64,000 nucleotides of DNA from an uncultured Alphaproteobacteria bacterium (GTDB lineage: Bacteria > Pseudomonadota > Alphaproteobacteria > UBA8366 > JADFVY01). This document shows, one piece after another, positions 21,439 through 31,898 of this stretch (its first letter is position 1; each line of letters opens with the position of its first letter). The position numbers were made by a program, and so were the translations under genes. Location: assembly GCA_947259105.1 (NCBI GenBank), contig CAMYKU010000013.1, positions 1 to 64,000 of the forward strand. The letters run 5' to 3'. A model generated the notes under the pieces. That model did no database searches. It saw nothing but the letters and a program-made list of their open reading frames with translations, and was not told where the DNA came from.

Positions 21439-22287
21439 TCAATTTGTCCCGCTGTTTGTCTCGTCCGGCATGCCGGCCGTCTGCGACAGGCCGCGCTCCC
21501 CGACCGTCAGGACATCCTGTTTGTCCAGCAGGGCCCAGCTGTCCTGGTACCATTCGCTATCGGGGTAATTGTGGCGCAAAACCGCAGCGGTGTAACGCGC
21601 CTCCTCGACAACGCCAAGCGCGAGGTACGCCTCGGTCAGGCGGTGCAGGGCTTCGGGGACATGGGTCGTGGTGCCGTATTTTTCGATGACGAGACGGAAG
21701 CGGCCGATCGCCGCGAGCTCGTGCCCCGCGCGCAGGTAATACCGGCCGACGCTCATGTCCTTGCCTGCCAGATGGTCATGGGCGAGGTCGATCTTCAGCA
21801 GCGCATCGCGCGCGTATTTGGTGTCCGGAAAACGCCGCACGAGGTCGTTAAACGTCGTCAGCGCATTTTCGGTCATGCGCTGGTCACGGGCCACGTCGGA
21901 GATCTGTTCGTAGTAGCACAACCCCTTGAGATAATACGCGTAGGCTACGTCGTCGTTGCCGGGGTGGAGCTCGATAAACCGGTCGAGCGTTATGACGGCG
22001 TCATCGTAACTGCCGCTCGCATAATGGGTATAGGCCGCCATGATCTGCGCCTTGGTCGCCCACTTGGAATACGGATGCTGCCGCTCGACTTCATCGAAGG
22101 TGGTGGCCGCCGTCCTGTAGCTGCCGGCCTCGAGCTGGTCCATCGCCTCATTGTAAATGTCTTCGACCGGCCGCTCGACATACGCCGCGGTCTCCTCGTC
22201 AGAGGCACACCCGGCAAGCGCCAGAAACGACAATCCGAGCACCAGCGCCGCCAGCCTCTGCCAAACAGTGTCCATTCGACGTTCCAT
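21439..22287 (-). CDS. bamD: Outer membrane assembly lipoprotein BamD
   Basis: A 282-residue lipoprotein of the beta-barrel assembly machine. The signal peptide ends in the lipobox LALAGC near residue 27, followed by TPR repeats (DQLEAGSYRTAATTFDEVERQHPYS, GSYDDAVITLDRFIELHPGN, MTENALTTFNDLVRRFPDTKYA). The start at 22287 has GGGG 6 nt upstream. An in-frame ATG four codons later is possible. It lies between lpxC and recN, a common alphaproteobacterial order. Confidence 0.95.
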   Translation of the reverse strand: MERRMDTVWQRLAALVLGLSFLALAGCASDEETAAYVERPVEDIYNEAMDQLEAGSYRTAATTFDEVERQHPYSKWATKAQIMAAYTHYASGSYDDAVITLDRFIELHPGNDDVAYAYYLKGLCYYEQISDVARDQRMTENALTTFNDLVRRFPDTKYARDALLKIDLAHDHLAGKDMSVGRYYLRAGHELAAIGRFRLVIEKYGTTTHVPEALHRLTEAYLALGVVEEARYTAAVLRHNYPDSEWYQDSWALLDKQDVLTVGERGLSQTAGMPDETNSGTN

Positions 22288-22409
22288 TAATAGCCCCGAG
22301 GGTCCATGGCCAAGCTACGGCGCAGAATACGTCCGCGCCGCCCTTATACACCCTAACCGACTTTGACCCAAGGGCAAGCGCCCAAAGCGGCGTGCCGGCG
22401 CCCGTAGCG

Positions 22410-23342
22410 TCACGCCGACGCGGCTGATGCCCGGGCCTCGACCTTTTTGCCAAACGCGTCCACCGCTTCGTCCATATCGACGGACTCCCAGGCGGACTGA
22501 TCCGCGAAAAGCCGGCGGAGCAGCCGGTTGTTGATGGCGTGGCCCGGCCGGACACCGTGGAAATGCCCGATGATCGGCGCACCCGCCAGATAGAGGTCCC
22601 CAACGCAATCCAAAGCCTTGTGCCGCGCGCATTCGTCGTCAAAGCGGAGGCCACCTTCGTTCAGCACGGTATCGCCGCTGATCACGACAGCGTTCTCCAT
22701 CGACCCGCCCCGTGCCAGCCCGGCCGCCTGCAACGCCTCGACCTCATGCAGGAAGCCGAACGTGCGCGCGCGGCTGAGGTCGCCGCGGAAACTGTCCGAG
22801 AGCATGTCGAAGAACATCGACCGCCGCCCGATGACAGCGGTTTCGAACTCCAGTTCGATATTGATCGTGCTGCCGGCCCAGGGCTCCACCCGCGCCGACG
22901 ATACGCCGTCTGCGACATCGACCGGCTTGAGAACGCGAATGGCGCGCCGCGGCGCATCCTGTGCCACGACCCCGGCACAGTCGATCAAGAACACGAAGGG
23001 CTCTGCACTGCCGTCCATGATCGGAAGTTCGGGACCGTTCACCTCAACGATCACATTGTCCAGCCGGCACCCGGCAAGCGCCGCCATCAGATGCTCGACC
23101 GTCGAGACCGAAATCCCGGCGTCGTTGGTCACGGTCGTACACAGCCGTGTATCGCTCACCTGGTCATAGCGCGCGGAAATTTCTGCATCGGGCCCGCCGA
23201 CGTCGGCGCGGCGGAAAACAATGCCCGTACCGGGTTTCGCCGGATGCAGCGACAGCGCCACCCTGGCGCCGCTGTGCAGACCCGTGCCGCTGCAATAGAT
23301 CGAATTCTTCAGCGTATGTTGACGAAAGCCAGTCGACGCCAT
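22410..23342 (-). CDS. lpxC: UDP-3-O-acyl-N-acetylglucosamine deacetylase
   Basis: A 310-residue zinc amidase that commits lipid A synthesis. Zinc and active-site motifs are intact: STVEHLMAALAG, HKALDCVGDLYLAG and GHFHGVRPGHAINN. The conserved start region QHTLKNSIYCSGTGLHSG lies 7 residues after the ATG at 23342, matching the family. An in-frame ATG at 23384 would add 14 residues with a weaker ribosome-binding site. A CtrA-type site lies about 100 bp upstream. The presence of lpxC confirms a lipid-A-bearing Gram-negative. Confidence 0.95.
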   Translation of the reverse strand: MASTGFRQHTLKNSIYCSGTGLHSGARVALSLHPAKPGTGIVFRRADVGGPDAEISARYDQVSDTRLCTTVTNDAGISVSTVEHLMAALAGCRLDNVIVEVNGPELPIMDGSAEPFVFLIDCAGVVAQDAPRRAIRVLKPVDVADGVSSARVEPWAGSTINIELEFETAVIGRRSMFFDMLSDSFRGDLSRARTFGFLHEVEALQAAGLARGGSMENAVVISGDTVLNEGGLRFDDECARHKALDCVGDLYLAGAPIIGHFHGVRPGHAINNRLLRRLFADQSAWESVDMDEAVDAFGKKVEARASAASA

Positions 23343-23441
23343 GGTGGATTCACCGCCAAGTTCAGCTTCGTACGAGACCCTCATATTTCTTTGTCTTTCT
23401 CTTCAGATTGTACGGCGTTCAAACAAACGCCGTCAGAAGTG

Positions 23442-23456
23442 TTAATGTTTCGTTAA
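23442..23456. promoter_or_regulatory. CtrA-type binding site upstream of lpxC
   Basis: The sequence TTAA-N7-TTAA occurs exactly (23442-23445 and 23453-23456) in an AT-rich stretch between ftsZ and lpxC. It matches the consensus bound by the alphaproteobacterial cell-cycle regulator CtrA. It is 57 or 99 bp upstream of lpxC depending on the start codon, a position suited to promoter control. The assignment is by motif only. Confidence 0.55.
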
Positions 23457-23555
23457 TATTTATGGCGACTTTCGCTCGACAGTTACTTCAAGAATCTTGT
23501 GAGTTGTAACGGCATTACGAGTGGACAACAAATCACTCTTTGTGTCGAAATGTTA

Positions 23556-23585
23556 CGCGGCCGCACCGGGAACGGTGCGGCCGCG
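23556..23585 (-). terminator. Hairpin after ftsZ
   Basis: A perfect 13-bp inverted repeat (CGCGGCCGCACCG at 23556-23568 and its complement at 23573-23585) has a 4-nt loop. It lies 56 bp past the ftsZ stop codon. There is no long T run after it on the minus strand, so termination may be partial. It would separate the dcw transcript from lpxC. Confidence 0.65.
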
Positions 23586-23640
23586 CATGCCGGTCTTGGA
23601 GCGCTATCCGCTTACGTGGAATCGGCTCCGGCGGGATCCG

Positions 23641-25218
23641 TCAGTTGGCCTGGCGGCGCAGGAAGGCGGGGATATCGAGCATCTCGCCTTCGGCGCCGGT
23701 CGCGCCGCTGCCACGGCCCGGTTCAAGTCCGCCAAGCCGCGGCTGGCGGCCGTCCATCGCCGCGGGTGACACCGGTTTCGGCGGCGGCGCCGCGGCGGCC
23801 GCGGCGACCGGCTCAACGCGCTGCTGTGTCAACAGCGCCCTGCGCTCCCCACTCACGACGCCGGCGGCCTCGGCCACCCGCTCGAAAAGGGTGGGTTTCT
23901 TCCGCTGCCCGCCACCATCACCGGCGCCGTTCTCAAAAGCCGCCTCGGCGAACGGATCGGCGGGCGCGGCCGTCTCCTCCGGGTGGACCGGCGCAGGAGG
24001 GATGAAGGCGTCGTTATCCAGCTCAGGAATACCCGTCGGCGGCTGTTCTGCCGACATGGCCGGCGCAGGCCCGATGGCCTCGTCCAGCAATGTCAGGACA
24101 TCGCCCGGCTCCACTCCGTTGGGCGCGCCCGCCGCGACCTCGGCCAACGCCGGCTCTGGCGCGCAGGCGGGCCCTGTTCCGGCAACGGGCTGCGGTGCGA
24201 CCACCGGCCGTGGCCGGATAATGGGAGTGGGCCGAATCTGGCCCTGCTCGCCGACCTCGATGCCGGTCGCCACGACGGAAATCCGGATGCGGCCCTCGAG
24301 GCCGTCGTCGAAGGTGGAACCGAAGATCATGTCGGCCTCGGCGTCGACCTCCTCTAGGATGCGGTTCACCGCCTCATCGACCTCCATCAGGGTCATATCC
24401 AGACTGCCGGTGATATTGATCAGCAGCCCCCGCGCCGTCTTCATCGAAAGATCCTCAAGCAGCGGATTGGCGATCGCGGCTTCGGCGGCCTCGATGGCGC
24501 GCCTGTCGCCCTCGGCCTCGCCGGTGCCCATCATGGCCTTGCCCATTTCGGCCATCACCGAGCGGATGTCCGCGAAATCGAGATTGATCAACCCCGGCAT
24601 GACCATCAGGTCGGTGACGCTGCGCACCCCGGCAAAGAGCACGTCATCGGCCATCTTAAAGGCATCCGCAAATGTCGTCTTCTCGTTCGCGACCCGGAAC
24701 AGGTTCTGGTTCGGAATCACGATCAGCGTATCGACATATTGCTGCAACTCGGCAATTCCGTCGTCCGCCAGTTTCAGTCTCTGGCGGCCCTCGAACAGGA
24801 ACGGCTTGGTGACCACGCCGACGGTGAGCATGCCGGCCTCGCGGCAGGCGCGGGCAATCACGGGCGCAGCCCCCGTGCCGGTCCCGCCGCCCATACCGGC
24901 GGTGACGAACACCATATGATTGCCGGCCAGCTGCTCCATGAGTTCGCCCAGCGATTCCTCCGCGGCGGCGCGGCCGACATCGGGCTTGGAACCCGCACCC
25001 AGGCCCTGCGTCAGTTCGGCCCCCAGCTGCAGCCTGCGCTCGCTCAACGTATGGCTCATGGCCTGCGCGTCAGTGTTGCAGACCAGGAAGTCGACGCCCT
25101 CCAGATTGGCGCGGATCATATTGTTGACCGCATTGCCGCCGGCGCCGCCGACGCCGATAACGGTTATTCGCGGCTTGAAATCCATTTCATGACTCGGGGT
25201 CATCAGATTGATCGTCAT
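23641..25218 (-). CDS. ftsZ: Cell division protein FtsZ
   Basis: A 525-residue tubulin-like GTPase that forms the division ring. The GTP-binding signature [13 protein letters not shown] lies near residue 115, and the N-terminal [13 protein letters not shown] and the NTDAQAM loop are standard. After the GTPase core (to about residue 320) comes a long Pro/Ala-rich linker. The conserved C-terminal peptide [12 protein letters not shown] is the docking site for FtsA. The ATG at 25218 has a perfect AGGAGG 6 nt upstream, stronger than at any other gene in the cluster, fitting high expression. Confidence 0.98.
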   Translation of the reverse strand: MTINLMTPSHEMDFKPRITVIGVGGAGGNAVNNMIRANLEGVDFLVCNTDAQAMSHTLSERRLQLGAELTQGLGAGSKPDVGRAAAEESLGELMEQLAGNHMVFVTAGMGGGTGTGAAPVIARACREAGMLTVGVVTKPFLFEGRQRLKLADDGIAELQQYVDTLIVIPNQNLFRVANEKTTFADAFKMADDVLFAGVRSVTDLMVMPGLINLDFADIRSVMAEMGKAMMGTGEAEGDRRAIEAAEAAIANPLLEDLSMKTARGLLINITGSLDMTLMEVDEAVNRILEEVDAEADMIFGSTFDDGLEGRIRISVVATGIEVGEQGQIRPTPIIRPRPVVAPQPVAGTGPACAPEPALAEVAAGAPNGVEPGDVLTLLDEAIGPAPAMSAEQPPTGIPELDNDAFIPPAPVHPEETAAPADPFAEAAFENGAGDGGGQRKKPTLFERVAEAAGVVSGERRALLTQQRVEPVAAAAAAPPPKPVSPAAMDGRQPRLGGLEPGRGSGATGAEGEMLDIPAFLRRQAN

Positions 25219-25303
25219 GTTAGCCTCCTACGATCGGTATGCCGGGTTGCGCCGGCATCGGCCGACGCGGGTCAATCTGCGGTTTCCTGCAGAATTCTTG
25301 TCG

Positions 25304-26554
25304 TCAAAGATTCTCACGAAGCCATCCTCCGATACGGCCCAGCGGACCGAGGCGGCTCAGCAAGCCGTCCGTTGCCGGGGCCCTGTAACCCGCATGGTTG
25401 CGCAGGTCGCCCGTATCTTCCGTCGCGAAGCGCAGCAGGCCGGCGCAGGCCGCGAAAGCCGGGCCGCTGGTGGCGGCGGCCATCCCGGCGAATCCGGCAG
25501 GGCTGCCAATGCGGATCTGCTTGTCGAGCAGACGCGCGGCCAGTTCCGGCACGCCCGGCAGCTGGCATGCGCCGCCGGTCAGAACAACCCTGCGGCCGGC
25601 GATGCGGCTGGCGCCCACGGGGTCCAGCTCGGCACGTACGAGTTCCAGGATTTCCTCGATTCGCGGCGCGACGATGCTGACCAGGAAGGATTTCGGAACA
25701 TGATTCTGGGTGCCGCCGGATTCCTCGCCGACCTGCGGCGCGACAATGGTCTCGCGCTCGTCGCTGGGCGACGGCAGCGCACTGCCGTACAGCGTCTTCA
25801 GGCGTTCCGCGTGGGCGAGGGGGGTGGCGAGTCCGCGCGCGATATCGTTCGTGACATGGGTTCCGCCGACCGGCACGCTGCCGGCGAATACGGGCGATCC
25901 CTCGAGAAACACGGCAAAAGACGTCGCGCCGCCACCCATGTCGATGACCGTTACGCCGAGTCCCGTCTCGTCCGGCACCAGGGTGGCAAGACCGGCAGCA
26001 TAGGGGTTCGCCACAACGTCGCTGACATTGAGGTGACAGCGCTCGACACAGGTCGTGACGTTCCGGATGGCGGTTGCGGAGGCGGTGACCTCGTGTACAT
26101 GGACCGCCAGCATATGACCGTGCATGCCGCGCGGATCGTGGATGCCGTTGGAGCCGTCGATGCTGTAGCCGACAGGCACCGCATGCAACAGCACGCGGTG
26201 CGGCTCGGTTTCGGGCGTGCCGCCATAAAGCAGGCGGCGCAGGTCCACGTCGCGTACGGGACCGCCATTGAGACCGGTCTGCATGTCGATCAGGCGACTG
26301 GACAGCTGGCCGCCGGCGACGCCGACCACGACATCGCGAACCGTTTCGCCCGCCATGCGCTCGGCGGCGAGCACGGCCGCCGTGATCGAGCCTTCGGCGG
26401 CGTCCATATCGACGATCGTGCCCGACTTGATGCCGCGACTCACATGGTGGCCTATTCCGGTCACACGGATGCTCTCGCCCTCCCCGGGCAAGCCGATGAG
26501 ACAGCAAATCTTGCTGGTCCCGATGTCGAGAGCCGCTGTCAGGCTGTTACGCAC
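25304..26554 (-). CDS. ftsA: Cell division protein FtsA
   Basis: A protein of about 416 residues in the actin/Hsp70 ATPase fold that anchors FtsZ to the membrane. Visible motifs are LTAALDIGTSKICCLIG (phosphate 1), VIDMGGGATSFAVF (phosphate 2) and VVLTGGACQLPGV (adenosine). The C-terminus RLGPLGRIGGWLRENL is the amphipathic membrane-targeting helix. GTG at 26554 follows GGAGG by 9 nt; the TTG one codon earlier (26557) is an alternative. It lies 85 bp before ftsZ. Confidence 0.96.
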   Translation of the reverse strand: MRNSLTAALDIGTSKICCLIGLPGEGESIRVTGIGHHVSRGIKSGTIVDMDAAEGSITAAVLAAERMAGETVRDVVVGVAGGQLSSRLIDMQTGLNGGPVRDVDLRRLLYGGTPETEPHRVLLHAVPVGYSIDGSNGIHDPRGMHGHMLAVHVHEVTASATAIRNVTTCVERCHLNVSDVVANPYAAGLATLVPDETGLGVTVIDMGGGATSFAVFLEGSPVFAGSVPVGGTHVTNDIARGLATPLAHAERLKTLYGSALPSPSDERETIVAPQVGEESGGTQNHVPKSFLVSIVAPRIEEILELVRAELDPVGASRIAGRRVVLTGGACQLPGVPELAARLLDKQIRIGSPAGFAGMAAATSGPAFAACAGLLRFATEDTGDLRNHAGYRAPATDGLLSRLGPLGRIGGWLRENL

Positions 26555-26595
26555 CAACGCTATCCTCCGTTCCGTTCCCGCTTCGGCCGATCATC

Positions 26596-27498
26596 TCAGG
26601 CGCCCCTGTCGTCGCCGCGCCCCTGCGCAGCCGCGGGTGTCAGACGCAGCACCAGACGGTCGGGGATGCGCAGATCGATGTGGACGAGGTCCCGCTCCAA
26701 CAGCGCACTGTCCCGCACCGCGTCGGCGAGCACCCGCCAAGCCGTTGCGATGTCCTGTTCCGGCAACAGCACGGTCATGCCGTTGGCGAGGCGCAGGTTC
26801 CAGCGGCGGCCGCCGATCCGGAGCGCTGCCGTTACGTGTTCGAGCATTTCCGGCCGGGTCTCGAGTGCTGCGAAAAGCGTCGCGAACTGCTCCGGGGCAT
26901 CCGGGCCGACGATGACCCGCAGGGACGAGAAGCGCGCAACCGCCTCGTCGCCGATCACCGCACCGGTCTCGTCGACGAGCGCGAGCCTGCCCGCGTTCTG
27001 CCAGATGGCGGCCGGACGCCGCTCCTCGAGGTGCACATAGACCACATTCGGGAACCGCCGCTCGACCCGTGCGTCCCTGACCCACCCCAGCGCCAGCAAC
27101 CTCTCGCGGGCCGCGGCGGGCGAGAAGGCCAGCAGGGGCGATCCCTTGCGCACGTCGAGCGCCGTCAGGATCTCGGCGGCCGGCGTCTCGACGCGCCCCG
27201 CCACGAGCACATCCCTGACCGCAACGCCCGCCGAGCCGGTCCAGGCCAGCACCGCGCCGCCCAGGGCGTCCAGGCCGCCGCTCCGCCAGGCCCCGACCCC
27301 GCCGGACAGGACGATCAGCGCCACCGCGCCCATGATCGCGGGCCGCCGGAGACGCAGAAGCCAGCGCGGCGCCCGCTGTTTGCGCAACGCCCTGCGCTTT
27401 GTCGCGGCACCCCGCGAAGACGTCCGGCGCGACGCTTTCGCGGCGCCTTTTTTCGCCGCGCCGCGCGGCAGGAAGGTGGGAAACGTCAGCTGTCGCAT
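26596..27498 (-). CDS. ftsQ: Cell division protein FtsQ
   Basis: A 300-residue single-pass inner-membrane protein of the divisome. A basic N-terminal cytoplasmic tail (Lys/Arg-rich, residues 1-50) precedes one membrane helix ([19 protein letters not shown]). A POTRA domain follows ([20 protein letters not shown] to [20 protein letters not shown]), then the FtsQ beta domain. The ATG at 27498 has GGAG 8 nt upstream and overlaps ddl by 13 bp. A longer frame upstream lies inside ddl and is not used. Confidence 0.94.
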   Translation of the reverse strand: MRQLTFPTFLPRGAAKKGAAKASRRTSSRGAATKRRALRKQRAPRWLLRLRRPAIMGAVALIVLSGGVGAWRSGGLDALGGAVLAWTGSAGVAVRDVLVAGRVETPAAEILTALDVRKGSPLLAFSPAAARERLLALGWVRDARVERRFPNVVYVHLEERRPAAIWQNAGRLALVDETGAVIGDEAVARFSSLRVIVGPDAPEQFATLFAALETRPEMLEHVTAALRIGGRRWNLRLANGMTVLLPEQDIATAWRVLADAVRDSALLERDLVHIDLRIPDRLVLRLTPAAAQGRGDDRGA

Positions 27499-28400
27499 GC
27501 GGCGTTCTCCACCATCCATTGCACGAGGTCCTCGAACGATATTCCGGCGTGGGCGGCTTGCTCGGGGACCAGCGAGAGCGGCGTCATGCCGGGCTGCGTA
27601 TTGATCTCCAGCATGTACATCCGGCCGGGCTCGCCGCCGGTGTCGTCGTAGCGGAAATCGGCCCTGGTCACGCCGCGGCAGCCGAGCGCGCGATGCGCGA
27701 CGACGGCGTAGTCCAACGCCTGCTGCGCGACCCCGTCGGACACCGGCGCCGGGCACAGATGGGTGGTCTTTCCGTCCGTATACTTGGCCGTGTAATCATA
27801 GAATCCGTCGTGGGGCCGGAGTTCGGTCACCCCCAGCGCGCGGTCGCCCATGACCGAAACCGTGAGCTCCCGGCCCGCAATGTAGGGTTCGACAAGCACC
27901 GGCCGTCCCGGCGGCAGATCGTCCAGCAGCAGCGCGTTGTCCCCTTCATCGACGATATGAACACCGACGCTCGAGCCTTCGTCGATCGGCTTCACGACAT
28001 AGGGCGGCGCCATGACGCGGCCGGCGCGGATGTCATCCGGGGTGACGATCTCGCCGGTCGGACACGGGATGCCGGCCGCCTCGAACACTGTCTTGGCCAG
28101 CGGCTTGTCCATCGCCACGGATGAGGCGAGCACGCCGGAATGGGTGTACGGGATGTCCAGGATATTGAGCACGCCCTGAATATTGCCGTCCTCTCCCCAA
28201 CGGCCGTGGAGGCCGTTGAAAACCACATCGGGCCGCGGCTCCAGAGCGGCCAGAAGCGTGGCCATATCGCGCTGCAGGTCGATGCGCGTGACGTCATGGC
28301 CATGCGCCTCCAGCGCGCCGGCGCAAGCCGCGCCGCTGACCAGAGAGACCTCGCGCTCGGCCGACCAGCCGCCCATCAGCACCGCGATGCGCTTGCTCAT
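27486..28400 (-). CDS. ddl: D-alanine--D-alanine ligase
   Basis: A 304-residue ATP-grasp enzyme that makes the D-Ala-D-Ala dipeptide consumed by MurF. Markers are [17 protein letters not shown] at the N-terminus, [37 protein letters not shown] for ATP binding, and the metal-binding end [17 protein letters not shown]. The start overlaps the murB stop in an ATGA. Confidence 0.97.
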   Translation of the reverse strand: MSKRIAVLMGGWSAEREVSLVSGAACAGALEAHGHDVTRIDLQRDMATLLAALEPRPDVVFNGLHGRWGEDGNIQGVLNILDIPYTHSGVLASSVAMDKPLAKTVFEAAGIPCPTGEIVTPDDIRAGRVMAPPYVVKPIDEGSSVGVHIVDEGDNALLLDDLPPGRPVLVEPYIAGRELTVSVMGDRALGVTELRPHDGFYDYTAKYTDGKTTHLCPAPVSDGVAQQALDYAVVAHRALGCRGVTRADFRYDDTGGEPGRMYMLEINTQPGMTPLSLVPEQAAHAGISFEDLVQWMVENAACDS

Positions 28401-29335
28401 CGGCCGTCCTCCCCGGCGGGGACGCCGATGCGCCGGATCTCCCAGCGCAGCTCCACGCCGCTGCTCTCGCGCACGCGCCGACGCAACTCCTCGCCCAGCG
28501 CCTCGATATCCGCGGCGGTGGCGTCGCCGGTGTTGATCAGGAAATTGCAGTGCTGTTCGGACACCATGGCGCCGCCGATACGCATGCCGCGGCAGCCGGC
28601 GGCGTCGATCAGCTGCCAGGCCTTGCCGCCTTCGGGATTGGCGAAGGTGGAGCCACCGGTGCGGCTGCGGACCGGCTGGCTGTCGAACCGCGATTCACCG
28701 ATTTCCGCCATGCGGGCGGCGATCGCCGCCGGATCGTCCGGCCGGCCCTCGAACTCGGCCTCCGTGAAGATCCAGGTTTCCGGCACGCCGCAGTGGCGGT
28801 AGGAAAAGCCCATCGCCGCGTTGCTCTTCTCGTGCACATCGCCTGCGGGATCGACGGCCCAGGCGCGGCGCAGGATGTCTTTGGTCTCGCCGCCGTAGGC
28901 GCCGGCGTTCATGCGCAGGGCGCCGCCGACGGTGCCCGGCACGCCGCACAGGAATTCCAGCCCGCCGAGGCGCGCGTCCCGCGCGGCGCGCGCCACGTAG
29001 AGATCGGGCGTGGCTGCACCCGCGCGGATCAGGTTGCCGTCGATCTTGATATTCGCGAAACCCTTGCCCAGACGGACCACGACGCCCGGCACCCCGCCAT
29101 CGCGCACCAGCAGGTTCGAGCCGACCCCGATGACGGTGACCGGCACGCCGTCCGGCTTGGCCGCAAGAAAGGCCTGCAGATCCTCGAGATTCGCGGGACG
29201 GAACATCACCTCGGCCGGGCCGCCGACGCGAAACCAGGTGATCCTGGACAGATCCGCATCGAGGGTGAGGCGCCCCTTCAACGGCGGCAGCCCTTCGATC
29301 CAGCTCCGACTGGTGCTCTGTGCCGCGGCGATCAT
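28397..29335 (-). CDS. murB: UDP-N-acetylenolpyruvoylglucosamine reductase
   Basis: A 312-residue FAD enzyme that reduces the enolpyruvyl group to give UDP-MurNAc. FAD-binding motifs are [15 protein letters not shown] and [36 protein letters not shown] and the late [12 protein letters not shown] are standard. The ATG at 29335 overlaps the murC stop (ATGA). A frame running on upstream through murC is an artefact of high GC. Its stop overlaps ddl. Confidence 0.96.
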   Translation of the reverse strand: MIAAAQSTSRSWIEGLPPLKGRLTLDADLSRITWFRVGGPAEVMFRPANLEDLQAFLAAKPDGVPVTVIGVGSNLLVRDGGVPGVVVRLGKGFANIKIDGNLIRAGAATPDLYVARAARDARLGGLEFLCGVPGTVGGALRMNAGAYGGETKDILRRAWAVDPAGDVHEKSNAAMGFSYRHCGVPETWIFTEAEFEGRPDDPAAIAARMAEIGESRFDSQPVRSRTGGSTFANPEGGKAWQLIDAAGCRGMRIGGAMVSEQHCNFLINTGDATAADIEALGEELRRRVRESSGVELRWEIRRIGVPAGEDGR

Positions 29336-30747
29336 GCGTCGGCTCCCGCGCCCAGGGCCTCGAGCTGACCCGGCAAGGCGTTGGCCCAGGCGCTGATCGT
29401 CCCGGCGCCGAGACAGACCACCATGTCCCCCGGTTTGGTCAGCTCGGATACCATCCGGGCAAGATCGCCCTCGCCGTCCAGGGGCTGGACATGGCGGTGG
29501 CCGTGGCTGCGCAGTCCTTCGATCAGCGCATCCCGGTCGATGCCCGGGATGGGTTTTTCGCCGGCCGGATAGACGTCGGCCACGACGACCGTATCCGCAT
29601 CGTTGAAGCAGGCGCAGAAATCTTCGAACAGGGATTGCAGCCGGGTGTATCGATGCGGCTGGACGACGGCGACGACGTCGCCGGCCGTCGCGGTGCGCGC
29701 GGCCTTCAACACAGCCGTGATCTCCACCGGGTGATGGCCATAGTCGTCGATGATGGTGACGCCGTTCACCTTGCCGGTCGCCGAGAAGCGCCGCTTGACC
29801 CCCTCGAAGGCCGAAAGCCCGCGGACGATAACGTCGTCGTCGATCCCCATCTCCAGGCCAACCGCCACGGCCGCCAGCGAATTCAGCATGTTGTGCTCGC
29901 CGTACATCGGCAGCCGGACATCCTCTATGGTCCGCTGATCGTCGCCGCGGGTTACCACGACCGAGAAGCGGCAGCCGTCCGGGCCGCATCCCGCGTCGAT
30001 CGCCCTGATCTCGGCCTGCGGGCTGAAGCCGTAGGTCACGAGCCGGCGGTCGGAAACCTGGCCGATCAGCGCCTGAACCTCGGGATGATCGATACAGAGC
30101 GCCGCGAAGCCGTAGAACGGGATGTTCTCGACGAAAGCGCGAAACGCGTCCTTCACCTTCTCGAAGGTGCCGTAGAATTCCATGTGCTCGGGGTCGATGT
30201 TGGTGACCACGGCAATCGTCGACGGCAGCTTCACGAAGGTCCCGTCGGACTCGTCGGCCTCGACCACCATCCATTCGCCGGCGCCGAGCCGGGCATTGGT
30301 TCCGTATGCGTTTATGATGCCGCCATTGATGACGGTGGGATCGTATCCCGCGGCATCCAGCATGGCCGCGATCAGCGACGTCGTCGTGGTCTTGCCGTGG
30401 GTGCCGCCGACCGCGACCGCCCATTTCAGGCGCATCAGCTCGGCCAGCATCTCGGCACGCCGGACGACCGGTACCTGCCGCGTCCGGGCCGCCGTCACTT
30501 CGGGATTGTCGGGCTTGACCGCGGACGAGACCACCACGACCTGGGACTCGCCGATATTCTCCTCCCGGTGCCCGATCTCGACCGGCACGCCAAGCCCGCG
30601 CAGCCGCATTACGTTCGCGTTCTCGGACAGATCGCTGCCCTGCACCGAATAACCCAGATTGTGCAGGATCTCGGCGATGCCGGACATGCCGATGCCGCCG
30701 ATGCCGACGAAATGGATGGTGCCGATCGTAAGCGGCATTTCCCTCAT
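29332..30747 (-). CDS. murC: UDP-N-acetylmuramate--L-alanine ligase
   Basis: A 471-residue Mur ligase that adds L-Ala to UDP-MurNAc. The N-terminal [17 protein letters not shown], the ATP loop [21 protein letters not shown] and [10 protein letters not shown] are all diagnostic of MurC. The ATG at 30747 overlaps the murG stop (ATGA); a second ATG three codons later is also possible. It is joined to murB by another four-base overlap. Confidence 0.96.
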   Translation of the reverse strand: MREMPLTIGTIHFVGIGGIGMSGIAEILHNLGYSVQGSDLSENANVMRLRGLGVPVEIGHREENIGESQVVVVSSAVKPDNPEVTAARTRQVPVVRRAEMLAELMRLKWAVAVGGTHGKTTTTSLIAAMLDAAGYDPTVINGGIINAYGTNARLGAGEWMVVEADESDGTFVKLPSTIAVVTNIDPEHMEFYGTFEKVKDAFRAFVENIPFYGFAALCIDHPEVQALIGQVSDRRLVTYGFSPQAEIRAIDAGCGPDGCRFSVVVTRGDDQRTIEDVRLPMYGEHNMLNSLAAVAVGLEMGIDDDVIVRGLSAFEGVKRRFSATGKVNGVTIIDDYGHHPVEITAVLKAARTATAGDVVAVVQPHRYTRLQSLFEDFCACFNDADTVVVADVYPAGEKPIPGIDRDALIEGLRSHGHRHVQPLDGEGDLARMVSELTKPGDMVVCLGAGTISAWANALPGQLEALGAGADA

Positions 30748-31898
30748 GCCGGGGCCTCCTCCGGCTGGTTCGCCGCGGTCGCGGCCGGGCGGGGCGGATC
30801 GCCAATCAGTTCGCAAACCACGTCGGCCAGCCGTTCCGTCGCGTCCGGCGCCCCGATCCGGGCCGCGCATGCCGCCGCCCGGGCGAGCCTGCCCGGGTCC
30901 GCCAGCAGCGCGCCGATCAGCTCGCACAGCGCCACCGCGGTTGCGTCGCCCTGCGGCAGTTGCCAGCCGCCGCCCGCATCGCACAGGCGCGCGGCGTTTT
31001 CCCGCTGATGGTCGTCGATGGCATGCGGATAGGGGATCATGATGGCAGGGCGGCCGGCGGCTGCGAGTTCCGCCACCGTCGATGCGCCGGAGCGGCAGAT
31101 CACCAGATGCGCCCGGGCCAGGAGCTCGGGAATATCGGTGATGAACGATGCCAGCTCGGCCGCAATTCCGCTTGCCGCATAGCGGCCCCGGACGGCATCG
31201 ATGTCGTCCTCCCGACACTGCTGGGTAACGCTCAGGCGGCTGCGCAGATCGGCGGGAAGCGCGGCCAGCGCCGCCGGGATGATGTCCGCGAATATCGACG
31301 CGCCCTGGCTGCCGCCGGTCACCAGTATCTCGATCGGGCCGTCGCCGCCCGGCGGCTGGTAGGGACGCACCGCGGCGACGATTTCGGTCCGGACCGGGTT
31401 GCCGGTGCGCACGGCGCGGGCGGCATCGGCTTCCTGGAGCATGGCGGTGGTGTCGAAGGCGGTGGCGATGCGATCGGCGCGCGGCGCGAGCACCCGGTTG
31501 GCGCGGCCGAGCACGGCGTTCTGTTCATGGATCACGGTCTTGAATCGAAGCTGGGCCGCCGCCACCATCGTCGGCACCGAGGGGTAGCCACCGAACCCGA
31601 CAACGGCTCTGGGCCCGAGCTGCTTCAAGAGACGACGCGCTTGAAGCAGTCCCAGGCCCAGCTGGAAGACCGCCGATATCTTTGCCGTCAGCCCGCGTCC
31701 GCTGATTCCTGCTGCGCGAATGCGGTGGGTTTCGAGGTCGCCAAGCAAACCGCCATAGACACTGCCCCTGCGGTCGGTGATGAGGACGAGCCGGTACCCG
31801 CGGCCGATGAGCGCGCGTGCGAGGGCCTGTGCCGGGAAGACATGTCCCCCGGTTCCGCCCGTCGCAAGTACAATGGGTCCATCTGCTCTACTCGTCAC
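30744..31898 (-). CDS. murG: UDP-N-acetylglucosamine--N-acetylmuramyl-pentapeptide transferase
   Basis: A 384-residue GT-B glycosyltransferase on the inner face of the membrane that converts lipid I to lipid II. The loop [40 protein letters not shown] and the donor-site [22 protein letters not shown] are typical. The GTG start overlaps the ftsW stop (GTGA). The last 15 or so residues are a Pro/Ala-rich tail. Confidence 0.96.
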   Translation of the reverse strand: MTSRADGPIVLATGGTGGHVFPAQALARALIGRGYRLVLITDRRGSVYGGLLGDLETHRIRAAGISGRGLTAKISAVFQLGLGLLQARRLLKQLGPRAVVGFGGYPSVPTMVAAAQLRFKTVIHEQNAVLGRANRVLAPRADRIATAFDTTAMLQEADAARAVRTGNPVRTEIVAAVRPYQPPGGDGPIEILVTGGSQGASIFADIIPAALAALPADLRSRLSVTQQCREDDIDAVRGRYAASGIAAELASFITDIPELLARAHLVICRSGASTVAELAAAGRPAIMIPYPHAIDDHQRENAARLCDAGGGWQLPQGDATAVALCELIGALLADPGRLARAAACAARIGAPDATERLADVVCELIGDPPRPAATAANQPEEAPA

